A stretch of 64,000 nt of DNA, from the NCBI RefSeq assembly GCF_003932715.1, contig NZ_CP020700.1, positions 3,866,501 through 3,930,500 of the forward strand. The letters run 5' to 3'. The notes under the pieces are model-generated. The model was given only the letters and a program-made list of their open reading frames with translations. It made no database searches and had not been told where the DNA came from. Origin of the DNA: Streptomyces tsukubensis. GTDB lineage: Bacteria; Actinomycetota; Actinomycetes; Streptomycetales; Streptomycetaceae. The translations under genes and the position numbers were made by a program. This document shows, in pieces, positions 9,245 to 16,394 of the stretch. Position 1 is the first letter of the stretch; each line of letters opens with the position of its first letter.

Positions 9245-11083
9245 ATGGTTGCGGGTGACCGGATGGGTGCTGCGGCGGGCGGCTCCGGGGTGCCGGGGGC
9301 GCGGGAGCGCCGGGTGCGGACGGGTGGCGTCGAGCTGTGCGTGGCCGAACTGGGCGTGGCCGGACCGGGGGATGCGGACCGGCCGACGGTCGTTCTCGTC
9401 CACGGCTATCCCGACAGCAAGGAGGTGTGGTCCGAGGTCGCCGGCCGGCTGGCCGCCGATCACGGGTTCCATGTGGTGCTGTACGACGTCCGGGGGCACG
9501 GGCGTTCGTCGGCGCCCCGGCCGCTGCGGGGCGGTTTCACCCTGGAGAAGCTGACGGACGACTTCCTGGCGGTGGTCGATGCGGTGAGCCCGGACCGGCC
9601 GGTGCATGTCGTCGGCCACGACTGGGGGTCCGTGCAGGCGTGGGAGTTCGTCACCGTGCCGCGTACGGAGGGCAGAATCGCCTCCTTCACGTCGATGTCG
9701 GGGCCGTCGCTCGACCATCTGGGCCACTGGGTGGGACGGCGGGCCGCCCGGCCCACCCCGCGGGCGCTGGCCCAGCTGCTGGGCCAGGGGGCGCGGTCCT
9801 GGTACGTCTGGGCCCTGCACGCCCCCGCCCTGCCCGAGCTGGTCTGGCGCGGGCCGCTGGGCCGGGCCTGGCCGGGGATGCTGGCCCGCAGCGAGAAGGT
9901 GTCGACGGCGGACTATCCGACGGCGTCGCTCCCTGAGGACGCGGCGCACGGCGCCTGGCTGTACCGGGACAATGTGCGGGCCAGGCTGTCCCGGCCCCGG
10001 GCGGATGCCCGTGCGCACTGCCCGGTCCAGCTGATCACGGCCACCGGGGACGTCTTCCTCTCCGAGCGGCTCAACGACGATCTGGCGGAGTGGGTGCCGC
10101 GGCTGACCCGTCGCTCCGTGGTGGCGAAGCACTGGATGCCCCGGACCCGGCCCGATCAGTTGTCGTCGTGGATCGCCGGGTTCGTGGTGGCCCAGGAGGG
10201 CGGCCCCGGAAGTGCGGGGGCCGCTCCGGCAGGGCCGGTGGCGGCGACCGGGCCTCGTGCGGAGCGGTTCGGTGGCCGGCTGGTGCTGGTGACGGGGGCG
10301 GCGAGCGGTATCGGACGGGCGACGGCCCTGGCCTTCGCGGCGGCGGGGGCGCGGGTGGTGGCCGTCGACCGGGACGCCGGGGGCGCGGCGCGCACCGCCG
10401 AACTGGCGCGGCGGGCCGGGGCGCTCAAGGCCTGGGCCGAGGTGGTCGACGTCTCCGACGAGGGGGCGATGGAGAAGCTGGCGGCCAAGGTCGCCGGGGA
10501 GTACGGCGTGGTCGACGTCCTGGTCAACAATGCCGGGATCGGGATGTCGGGCCCCTTCCTTGAGACGTCGTCCGAGGACTGGCGGAAGGTCCTCGACGTC
10601 AATCTGTGGGGGGTGATCCACGGCTGCCGGCTCTTCGGGCGGCAGATGGCGGACCGGGGCCAGGGCGGCCATATCGTCAACATCGCTTCGGCGGCCGCCT
10701 ATCAGCCCTCCAGATCCCTGCCCGCCTACGGAACGTCCAAGGCAGCGGTGCTGATGCTGAGCCAGAGCCTGCGGGCCGAGCTGGCGGACCGGGACATCGG
10801 GGTCACGGCGGTCTGCCCGGGCTTCATCAACACCGGCATCACGTCCACCAGCCGCTTCACCGGAGTCGACGCGGCCGAGGAGCGGCGCAGACAGCGCAGG
10901 GCCGCCCGGCTCTACGAGCTGCGGAACTACCCGCCGGAGAAGGTGGCCGACGCGATCCTCCGCGCGGTGCTGCGCAACAGCGCGGTGGTGCCGGTGACGC
11001 CCGAGGCACGCGGGACCCTGCTGCTGTCCCGGTTCGCCCCGAAGGTGCTGCGCGGTCTGGCGCGGGTGGAACCACGGCTGTGA
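9245..11083 (+). CDS. Alpha/beta-hydrolase fused to short-chain dehydrogenase (EphD-like)
   Basis: 612 residues from the ATG at 9245, which follows GGGGAGG (9231-9237). The N-terminal half is an epoxide-hydrolase-type alpha/beta fold: HGYP oxyanion motif, DVRGHGRSS, and the nucleophile elbow GHDWGS with Asp (about residue 126). A linker of about 20 Gly/Ala/Pro residues leads to a classical SDR: TGAASGIG cofactor motif (about 349), VNNAG, and the catalytic Ser with YGTSK (about 493-497). This two-enzyme layout is that of mycobacterial EphD. Hydrolysis of an epoxide followed by oxidation is possible, but the substrate is unknown. A MerR-type regulator gene lies 67 bp downstream. Confidence 0.85.
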   Translation: MVAGDRMGAAAGGSGVPGARERRVRTGGVELCVAELGVAGPGDADRPTVVLVHGYPDSKEVWSEVAGRLAADHGFHVVLYDVRGHGRSSAPRPLRGGFTLEKLTDDFLAVVDAVSPDRPVHVVGHDWGSVQAWEFVTVPRTEGRIASFTSMSGPSLDHLGHWVGRRAARPTPRALAQLLGQGARSWYVWALHAPALPELVWRGPLGRAWPGMLARSEKVSTADYPTASLPEDAAHGAWLYRDNVRARLSRPRADARAHCPVQLITATGDVFLSERLNDDLAEWVPRLTRRSVVAKHWMPRTRPDQLSSWIAGFVVAQEGGPGSAGAAPAGPVAATGPRAERFGGRLVLVTGAASGIGRATALAFAAAGARVVAVDRDAGGAARTAELARRAGALKAWAEVVDVSDEGAMEKLAAKVAGEYGVVDVLVNNAGIGMSGPFLETSSEDWRKVLDVNLWGVIHGCRLFGRQMADRGQGGHIVNIASAAAYQPSRSLPAYGTSKAAVLMLSQSLRAELADRDIGVTAVCPGFINTGITSTSRFTGVDAAEERRRQRRAARLYELRNYPPEKVADAILRAVLRNSAVVPVTPEARGTLLLSRFAPKVLRGLARVEPRL

Positions 11084-11150
11084 GGCGGCCGCCTGGGACG
11101 TCAGCGGTGCGGCCCGGAGAGGTACGGGAGACGGCAGGGAAGGGGGCGCC

Positions 11151-11765
11151 ATGTCCGAACAGCCGGTCGCGGAGTACCGAATCGAGGATCTCGCGCAGCT
11201 GAGCGGTGCCACGGTCCGGACGATCCGGGCCTATCAGGACCGGGGTCTGCTGCCGAAGCCGGAGCGGCGGGGCAGATCCAATGTGTACGGCGCCGCCCAT
11301 CTCACCCGTCTCCGGCAGATCTCCGGTCTCCTCGACCGCGGCTACACCCTTGCCTCGATAAGGGAGTTGCTGGAGGCCTGGGACACCGGGCGGGGGCTGG
11401 AAGGGGTCCTGGGACTGGTCGCCGGGGTGGAGGTGGCGGAGTCCGGCGGGGAGACGTACGTCGGCGGAGCCGCCGAGCCGGTCCGCCGTCCGCTGCCGCT
11501 CGCACAGCACACCGCCGGTGCCGAACTGGGCGACGCCGTGCAGATCTTTGCGCCCCGCCGCCTCCATCACCGTCCGGTGGAAGGCGGAGCGGTGGAGGGC
11601 GCCTCGGATCCCGGGCTCGTCGCCCTGCCGGTGGAGACGATCAGGGCTGTACGGAACCTGGTTGGCCCGGAGAACACCGCGGCCTTCATCACCGCTGCCA
11701 CGGAACGGGAGCTGCAGGCCAGGACCTTGGATGTGCTGACGGCAAGGCCCCTTCAGGAGAGCTGA
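11151..11765 (+). CDS. MerR-family transcriptional regulator
   Basis: 204 residues; AGGGGG at 11141-11146 precedes the ATG. The N-terminal winged helix is typical: YRIEDLAQLSGATVRTIRAYQDRGLLPKP, then GRSNVYGAAHLTRLRQI. The hinge helix is near residue 65. The C-terminal part has no Cys cluster, so it does not look like a metal sensor; it may bind a small molecule. It lies directly after the hydrolase-SDR gene on the same strand and may regulate it. Confidence 0.85.
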   Translation: MSEQPVAEYRIEDLAQLSGATVRTIRAYQDRGLLPKPERRGRSNVYGAAHLTRLRQISGLLDRGYTLASIRELLEAWDTGRGLEGVLGLVAGVEVAESGGETYVGGAAEPVRRPLPLAQHTAGAELGDAVQIFAPRRLHHRPVEGGAVEGASDPGLVALPVETIRAVRNLVGPENTAAFITAATERELQARTLDVLTARPLQES

Positions 11766-11795
11766 CTTCGCCAAGCACTGCGATACACAGCTCAG

Positions 11796-11849
11796 TTGTC
11801 CACAGAATTGCCAATTCCCTTGTGGATAACTCGTATTCACTGTGGATCA
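11796..11849. promoter_or_regulatory. Group of three DnaA boxes
   Basis: TTGTCCACA (11796-11804, plus), TTATCCACA (11821-11829, minus) and TGATCCACA (11841-11849, minus). The first two match consensus perfectly and face each other 16 bp apart, in the gap between the convergent MerR and toxin genes. Confidence 0.6.
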
Positions 11850-11945
11850 AACCTGGGAGTGCTCACTATTTCGGTGGCATCGACCACAGGGACGAATGAC
11901 CTGAGGAGGGTCATGAACGAGAGTGCAACAGCGCCGGCTCCCCGT

Positions 11946-12338
11946 TCAGATCGGTTCGACAGCGATACGGAGGCGGCACAGCCTGCGCAGGTCGTCCGTG
12001 TCGCTGGTGAGAACGGTCACGTCGCCGTGCTCGGCGTGGGCCGTAGCCGCGAGCATTGCGTCGACAGCGTACTTATGACCGTGCAGGCCTTCCTCGGCAA
12101 GCAGCCTGCTTGCCGCCCGCGCGATCTCTTCCGTAACAGGGCGCACCTTGGTCAGGGAGACGGCATGGTCGAACGCCGCCTGCGGCACCTTCGGGTCGCG
12201 CGCCTCCACCAGCGTGGCGGCGCTCGTCACGACGAGCAGGTCCAGCCTGCGGGCGACGTCCAGCCAGACGGTCGCGTCACGATGTCGGCGGGCGAGCTTG
12301 GAGAGAGCCTCGCTGTCGAGAACGAGCGTCCCGCTCAT
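11946..12338 (-). CDS. PIN-domain ribonuclease toxin (VapC-like)
   Basis: 130 residues, normal for VapC toxins, which cleave tRNA or rRNA with Mg2+. The four acidic PIN residues are all there: D8 (LVLDSEAL), E45 (TLVEARD), D93 (YAVDAML) and D113 (LTSDTDD). The toxin is therefore probably active. Its start overlaps the stop of the upstream antitoxin gene by four bases, the usual coupled antitoxin-toxin order. Confidence 0.85.
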   Translation of the reverse strand: MSGTLVLDSEALSKLARRHRDATVWLDVARRLDLLVVTSAATLVEARDPKVPQAAFDHAVSLTKVRPVTEEIARAASRLLAEEGLHGHKYAVDAMLAATAHAEHGDVTVLTSDTDDLRRLCRLRIAVEPI

Positions 12339-12616
12339 GCGGCGTCCGCCGGAGCGGATTCACCGCGATGGGCAGCATGGTGGGCGCGAATACGTTCGGC
12401 CTTCTCCGACACCTCGGCAGGGTTGACAGGGCCGTGTTCCGCTTCAGCGGTGGCGATGTACTCGTCGATGGCCTCCCGCTGGAGCTGCCGCTGCACGGCC
12501 TCCTCGATGTAGGAGGAGACACCTTGTCTCCCGGCGCGTGCGCGGATCGCTTCCAAGGTCTCGGCGCGCAGGGAGACGCTGGTGACTCGGGTCCTACCGG
12601 GGCGAGGGGTGTCCAT
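12335..12616 (-). CDS. Ribbon-helix-helix antitoxin
   Basis: 93 residues from the ATG at 12616; an in-frame ATG at 12634 would add MYYTSL, but the -10 element at 12623-12628 lies between the two. Residues 9-45 (VTSVSLRAETLEAIRARAGR followed by SSYIEEAVQRQL) form a CopG/RHH DNA-binding fold; the C-terminal half is the probable toxin-neutralising arm. It is coupled to the PIN toxin. Such antitoxins repress their own promoter together with the toxin; the segment 12626-12647 upstream carries TAGT and ACTA half-sites that could be the operator. Confidence 0.78.
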   Translation of the reverse strand: MDTPRPGRTRVTSVSLRAETLEAIRARAGRQGVSSYIEEAVQRQLQREAIDEYIATAEAEHGPVNPAEVSEKAERIRAHHAAHRGESAPADAA

Positions 12617-12622
12617 GAGAGA

Positions 12623-12628
12623 AGTGTA
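12623..12628 (-). promoter_or_regulatory. -10 element of leaderless antitoxin promoter
   Basis: Reads TACACT on the minus strand, 6 nt before the ATG at 12616; no ribosome site. Confidence 0.5.
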
Positions 12629-12691
12629 GTACATGGCCTATTAACTATCTGGTGTTCCGTGAGCACATCCGTGGATCGCGGCCGGCCCACG

Positions 12692-12697
12692 TATCGT
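12692..12697 (+). promoter_or_regulatory. -10 element of leaderless promoter for the LLM oxidoreductase
   Basis: TATCGT, 6 nt before the ATG at 12704; no ribosome site. Confidence 0.5.
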
Positions 12698-12703
12698 CGG
12701 GGT

Positions 12704-13597
12704 ATGCGTCTGAGCACCGTGATCCTTCCCGTCCACCGCTGGGCCGAAGGGCAGAAGATCTGGCGGCAGGCCGAGGACCTCGGCTTTCACACCGCGTACA
12801 CCTACGACCATCTGACCTGGCGCACCTTCCGCGACGGCCCCTGGTTCGGTGCACTGCCCACCCTGACCGCGGCGGCGTCGGTCACCGCACGCATCCGGCT
12901 CGGCACCCTCGTGACCTCCCCGAACTTCCGGCACCCCGTCCCCCTCGCCAAGGAGCTGATGAGCCTCGACGACATCAGCGGCGGCCGTTTCACCCTCGGG
13001 ATCGGGGCGGGCGGCGACGGTTTCGACGCCACCGCCCTCGGCCAGGAACCGTGGACGCCCAGGGAGCGCGCCGACCGGTTCGCCGAGTTCGTGCCGCTGC
13101 TCGACCGGCTGCTCACCGAGGAAGCCGTCAGCCATGAAGGCACCCACTACTCGGCCCGGGAGGCCCGGGCCCTTCCCGGCTGCGTCCAGCGGCCCCGGCT
13201 GCCCTTCGCCGTCGCCGCGACCGGACCGCGCGGTATGCGGCTCGCCGCCCGCCACGGACAGGCCTGGGTGACCACGGGCGACCCGAAGATCGCCAAGACG
13301 GGGACGCCCGAGCAGTCCCTCACGGCGATCGGCGCACAGCTGCGCCGCCTGGAGGAGATCTGCGCGGAGACCGGCCGGGACGCCGCCGGGCTCGACCGGA
13401 TCCTGCTGACCGGCTTCACCCCGGACCGCGGCACCCCGATGGAGTCCCTGGACGCGTTCGTCGACTTCGCGGGCGCCCACTTCGCCCTGGGCATCGACGA
13501 GATCGTGATCCACTCCCCGATCCCGGACTCGGAGTTCGCCGCGGACCAGGCGGTCTACGAGAAGATCGCCGTGGACGCCCTGGGCCAGCTGCGCTGA
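12704..13597 (+). CDS. LLM-class (F420-dependent) oxidoreductase
   Basis: 297 residues. Luciferase-like TIM-barrel signatures: AEDLGFHTAYTYDHLTW, TARIRLGTLVTSPNFRHPVPLAKELMSLDDISGGRFTLGIGAGG, and the late ATGPRGMRLAARHGQAWVTTG. This subgroup in actinomycetes usually uses coenzyme F420 rather than FMN. The substrate is unknown and no pathway neighbours help. A longer open frame from 12368 runs through the antitoxin gene and is not real; the ATG at 12704 fits both homology and the promoter. Confidence 0.85.
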   Translation: MRLSTVILPVHRWAEGQKIWRQAEDLGFHTAYTYDHLTWRTFRDGPWFGALPTLTAAASVTARIRLGTLVTSPNFRHPVPLAKELMSLDDISGGRFTLGIGAGGDGFDATALGQEPWTPRERADRFAEFVPLLDRLLTEEAVSHEGTHYSAREARALPGCVQRPRLPFAVAATGPRGMRLAARHGQAWVTTGDPKIAKTGTPEQSLTAIGAQLRRLEEICAETGRDAAGLDRILLTGFTPDRGTPMESLDAFVDFAGAHFALGIDEIVIHSPIPDSEFAADQAVYEKIAVDALGQLR

Positions 13598-13798
13598 CGG
13601 TCGGCCCTGTCCCGGGGGGGCCGTGCCCTCCGGGGAGCGGTGCCCCGCCCCCGTACCACCGCGGCGAGGGACCACAGCCACGTGCCTCCCGTCCCCATGG
13701 CCCCGTCCGCCGCTCCGGCACCCCCTCCGGGGCCGTTCGGCGTCTCATCCGTGCCTCCACTCGCACGCACGTGCGGCTTCGTACGGAAGAATGAATGG

Positions 13799-14656
13799 GT
13801 GACCCCTGCAACCGATCCCCGCGGCCCGTCCCCGGCCCCTCCGCCCAGGCTGATCGCCACGGATCTGGACGGCACCCTGCTGCACGACGACAAAACGGTC
13901 TCGGCGCGGACCGTCGCCGCGCTCGCCGCGGCCGAGGACGCGGGGATCGAGGTCTTCTTCGTCACCGGCCGCCCCGCCCGCTGGATGGGGGTCGTCAGCG
14001 ACCATGTCCACGGCCACGGCCTGGCGATCTGCGCCAACGGCGCCGCCGTCGTCGATCTGCACTCCGGCGGCACCCTCCTCACCGTCCATCCGCTGGAGCG
14101 CGCCACCGCTCTCGGCGTCGTACGGACCCTGGGCACGATCGCGCCCGGCACCACCTTCGGAGTCGAGACCACCGGCGGTTTCCACCACGAACCGGCCTAT
14201 CCGACGCTGTACGCCGACGAACCGGGAACCATCGTCGCCGCGGCCGAGAAACTCCTCCAGGACGGTGCCGTCGGCGGGGCACCGGTCATGAAGCTGCTCG
14301 CCCAGCACCCGGAGCTCGCCCCGGACACCTTCCACGCACTGGCCCGGGAGCACATCGGAAGCCTCGCTTCCGTCACCCGGTCCAGCGCGGGCGCGCTGCT
14401 GGAGATCAGCGGCCCGGGCGTGAGCAAAGCCAGCACGCTCGCCCGCTGCTGTGCCGAGCGCGGCATCTCCGCCGCGGAGGTGGTGGCCTTCGGGGACATG
14501 CCGAACGACGTGGAGATGCTCCGCTGGGCGGGGACGTCGTACGCGATGGGCAACGCACACCCGGACGTGATCGCCGCGGCGTCGGGGCGGACCGTCGCCA
14601 ACAACGAGGACGGCGTCGCCGTCGTCATCGAGCAGATCCTGCGCGAGCGCGCCTGA
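13799..14656 (+). CDS. HAD-superfamily phosphatase (Cof type)
   Basis: 285 residues if the GTG at 13799 is used; the frame is open from 13640, but the extra 53 residues are Pro/Ala-rich and unlike the family. Motif [15 protein letters not shown], motif II FVTGRPARW, Lys in SKASTLARCC and motif IV GDMPNDVEML are intact. It resembles the HAD enzyme at 3830-4741, including the Pro-rich lead-in, so the two may be distant duplicates. Substrate unknown. Confidence 0.82.
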   Translation: MTPATDPRGPSPAPPPRLIATDLDGTLLHDDKTVSARTVAALAAAEDAGIEVFFVTGRPARWMGVVSDHVHGHGLAICANGAAVVDLHSGGTLLTVHPLERATALGVVRTLGTIAPGTTFGVETTGGFHHEPAYPTLYADEPGTIVAAAEKLLQDGAVGGAPVMKLLAQHPELAPDTFHALAREHIGSLASVTRSSAGALLEISGPGVSKASTLARCCAERGISAAEVVAFGDMPNDVEMLRWAGTSYAMGNAHPDVIAAASGRTVANNEDGVAVVIEQILRERA

Positions 14657-14731
14657 CCCCGGCAGGGCGGGGGATCCGACCGGGACCGGCGGCGCACGAC
14701 GACCGGCCCGGCAGGGGCCCGGCCGGAACTC

Positions 14732-14814
14732 GGCAGCAGAACACCGCTGCGGGCCGGTCGGTACCGGGCAGCAGAACACGCAGCGGGCCGGGTCCGGACA
14801 CGGCAGCAGGACAC
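14732..14814. repeat. Three tandem copies of a 35-bp degenerate repeat
   Basis: The core GGCAGCAGAACAC starts at 14732 and 14767 and, with one change (GGCAGCAGGACAC), at 14802, so the period is exactly 35 bp. Just after it a 17-bp sequence, GCGGCGCTCCGGCGTCA, occurs at 14867-14883 and 14909-14925. Both lie between the convergent HAD and M23 genes, where no other feature is seen. Confidence 0.7.
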
Positions 14815-14954
14815 CCCGAGCCCGGCCCGGCAGGGGCACAGCCGGGCCCGCGGCCGCTTCCGGTATGCGGCGCTCCGGCGTCAGCCCGCGCCAGGGTGCC
14901 CCGACCCGGCGGCGCTCCGGCGTCACCCGCGTCGGCGGTGCCCCGCCCCGGCCG

Positions 14955-16283
14955 TCAGCCCGCGTCCGGGTCCGGCGACGACGCCAGCCCGACCCCCCGC
15001 TCCCGCAGCCAGCCGGCCGGATCCACCCCTGACCCCAGGTACGGGGTGAGCCGCACCTCGAAGTGCAGATGCGGCCCGGTCGAGTTGCCCGTCGACCCGG
15101 CGAGCCCGATCACCTGCCCCGTACGCACCGATTCGCGCCGCCCCACCGCCACCGACGACAGATGCGCGTACTGCGTGTAGTAGCCGTCGGGGTGCCGGAC
15201 GACGATCTGGATGCCGAAGGCTCCACCGCAGGACACCGACAGCACCCGGCCCGCCCCCACCGATCTCACGGGCGTGCCGATGTCGACGGCGAAGTCCTGG
15301 CCGGTATGGCGGTGGGCCCAGCGTTCACCGCCGCTGCCGAAGCCCGCGGACAGCCGGTAGCGGTCGACCGGCGGCACCCAGGCCGGGCCGCCGCCGGACG
15401 CGCCCGGCTCCGACCCCGCGGCGCCCCGGGCCGGACCCGCGCACGTCCCCGCCGCCGACCGGGCCGCCGCCTCGTTCCGGAGCGTCCAGCGCGCCGCCTC
15501 CAGCCTGCGTTCCAGCCCCTGCCGCACCCGGGCCAGCCGCGCCGTGCGCGCCTCCAGGTCGTGCCGCGCCCGCCGGGCCCGCTCCTCGGCCGCCGCCAGC
15601 TCCTCCGCCGCCGCCCCGGCCTGTACGAGCAGCCGCTGAACAGCGGTTTCGGCCTGCCTGGCGGCCCGCCGTCCGCGCATCAGCTCATCCGGATCCCGGG
15701 CGAGCAGCAGTCCTGCGGTGACAGTGAGCTGTCCGCCGGTGCGGTACTGGTCGCGGGCGATCGCCCCCACGGCGTCGTGCAGGGCGGCGACTTCGGTACG
15801 GCGCAGGGCGAGCTGCTTCTGGAGCCGGGCCACGGCCACCCGCTGTCCGTCCGCCGCGCGCCGGCTCCTCTCGTACGCGGCGGTGATCTCCGCCGTCTCC
15901 TCGAACAACCGCGCCACCTCGGCGGACGTCCCGGTGACCGCGGCTCCGTGGGACGGCGCCGGGTCGGACGCGGCCGCCTCCGGACGGCCCGCTGGGTCCT
16001 CGGAGGCATCGGGCCCTTCGGCTCCGGACGGTTCCGGGGGTCCGGTACGTTCCTGATCCGCCGGGTCCGCCGGGTCCGGAACGCCCGGGCCCTCTTCCGG
16101 CGGGTCCGCGGGTTTCTCCGCCGTAGCCGGTCCGGCGGTGACGGCCGGTCCGGCCGTCACCGCGGTTCCGCCCGCCTCGACGGCGACCGCGGGACCGGGC
16201 ACCAGCAGCGCACACACCACCATCACCAGGACGGACAGGGGCGACCGGCGGCTTCGGCACAGGCACATGCTCCGGATCGTCAC
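14955..16283 (-). CDS. Secreted M23 peptidase with coiled coil
   Basis: 442 residues; GTG start with GGGGAG 8 nt upstream. A signal peptide is clear (basic CRSRRSP, then hydrophobic SVLVMVVCALLVPGPAVA). Next come about 80 Pro/Glu/Asp-rich residues and a charged coiled coil (about 120-280). The C-terminal LytM domain carries HTGQDF and GPHLHFEV, supplying the zinc ligands (HxH near residue 405). The EnvC-like design suggests a wall hydrolase or an activator of amidases; zinc ligands are intact, so it may be catalytic. It lies downstream of the histidine kinase gene on the same strand, with a 110-bp gap. Confidence 0.88.
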   Translation of the reverse strand: MTIRSMCLCRSRRSPLSVLVMVVCALLVPGPAVAVEAGGTAVTAGPAVTAGPATAEKPADPPEEGPGVPDPADPADQERTGPPEPSGAEGPDASEDPAGRPEAAASDPAPSHGAAVTGTSAEVARLFEETAEITAAYERSRRAADGQRVAVARLQKQLALRRTEVAALHDAVGAIARDQYRTGGQLTVTAGLLLARDPDELMRGRRAARQAETAVQRLLVQAGAAAEELAAAEERARRARHDLEARTARLARVRQGLERRLEAARWTLRNEAAARSAAGTCAGPARGAAGSEPGASGGGPAWVPPVDRYRLSAGFGSGGERWAHRHTGQDFAVDIGTPVRSVGAGRVLSVSCGGAFGIQIVVRHPDGYYTQYAHLSSVAVGRRESVRTGQVIGLAGSTGNSTGPHLHFEVRLTPYLGSGVDPAGWLRERGVGLASSPDPDAG

Positions 16284-16394
16284 CCGCGGGCTCCCCGATC
16301 CCGGGGAGCGCCGGGGGTTCGTACGGCCACCCGGACCAGCAAATCCCCCCGGCCCGCCGAAGCCTCGCCCGGCTCCTCCGGTCCCGCCCTCCCC

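Noticed and set aside
12368..12703. N-terminal extension of the LLM oxidoreductase
   Set aside because: It runs antisense through the antitoxin gene; the -10 element at 12692-12697 lies inside it.
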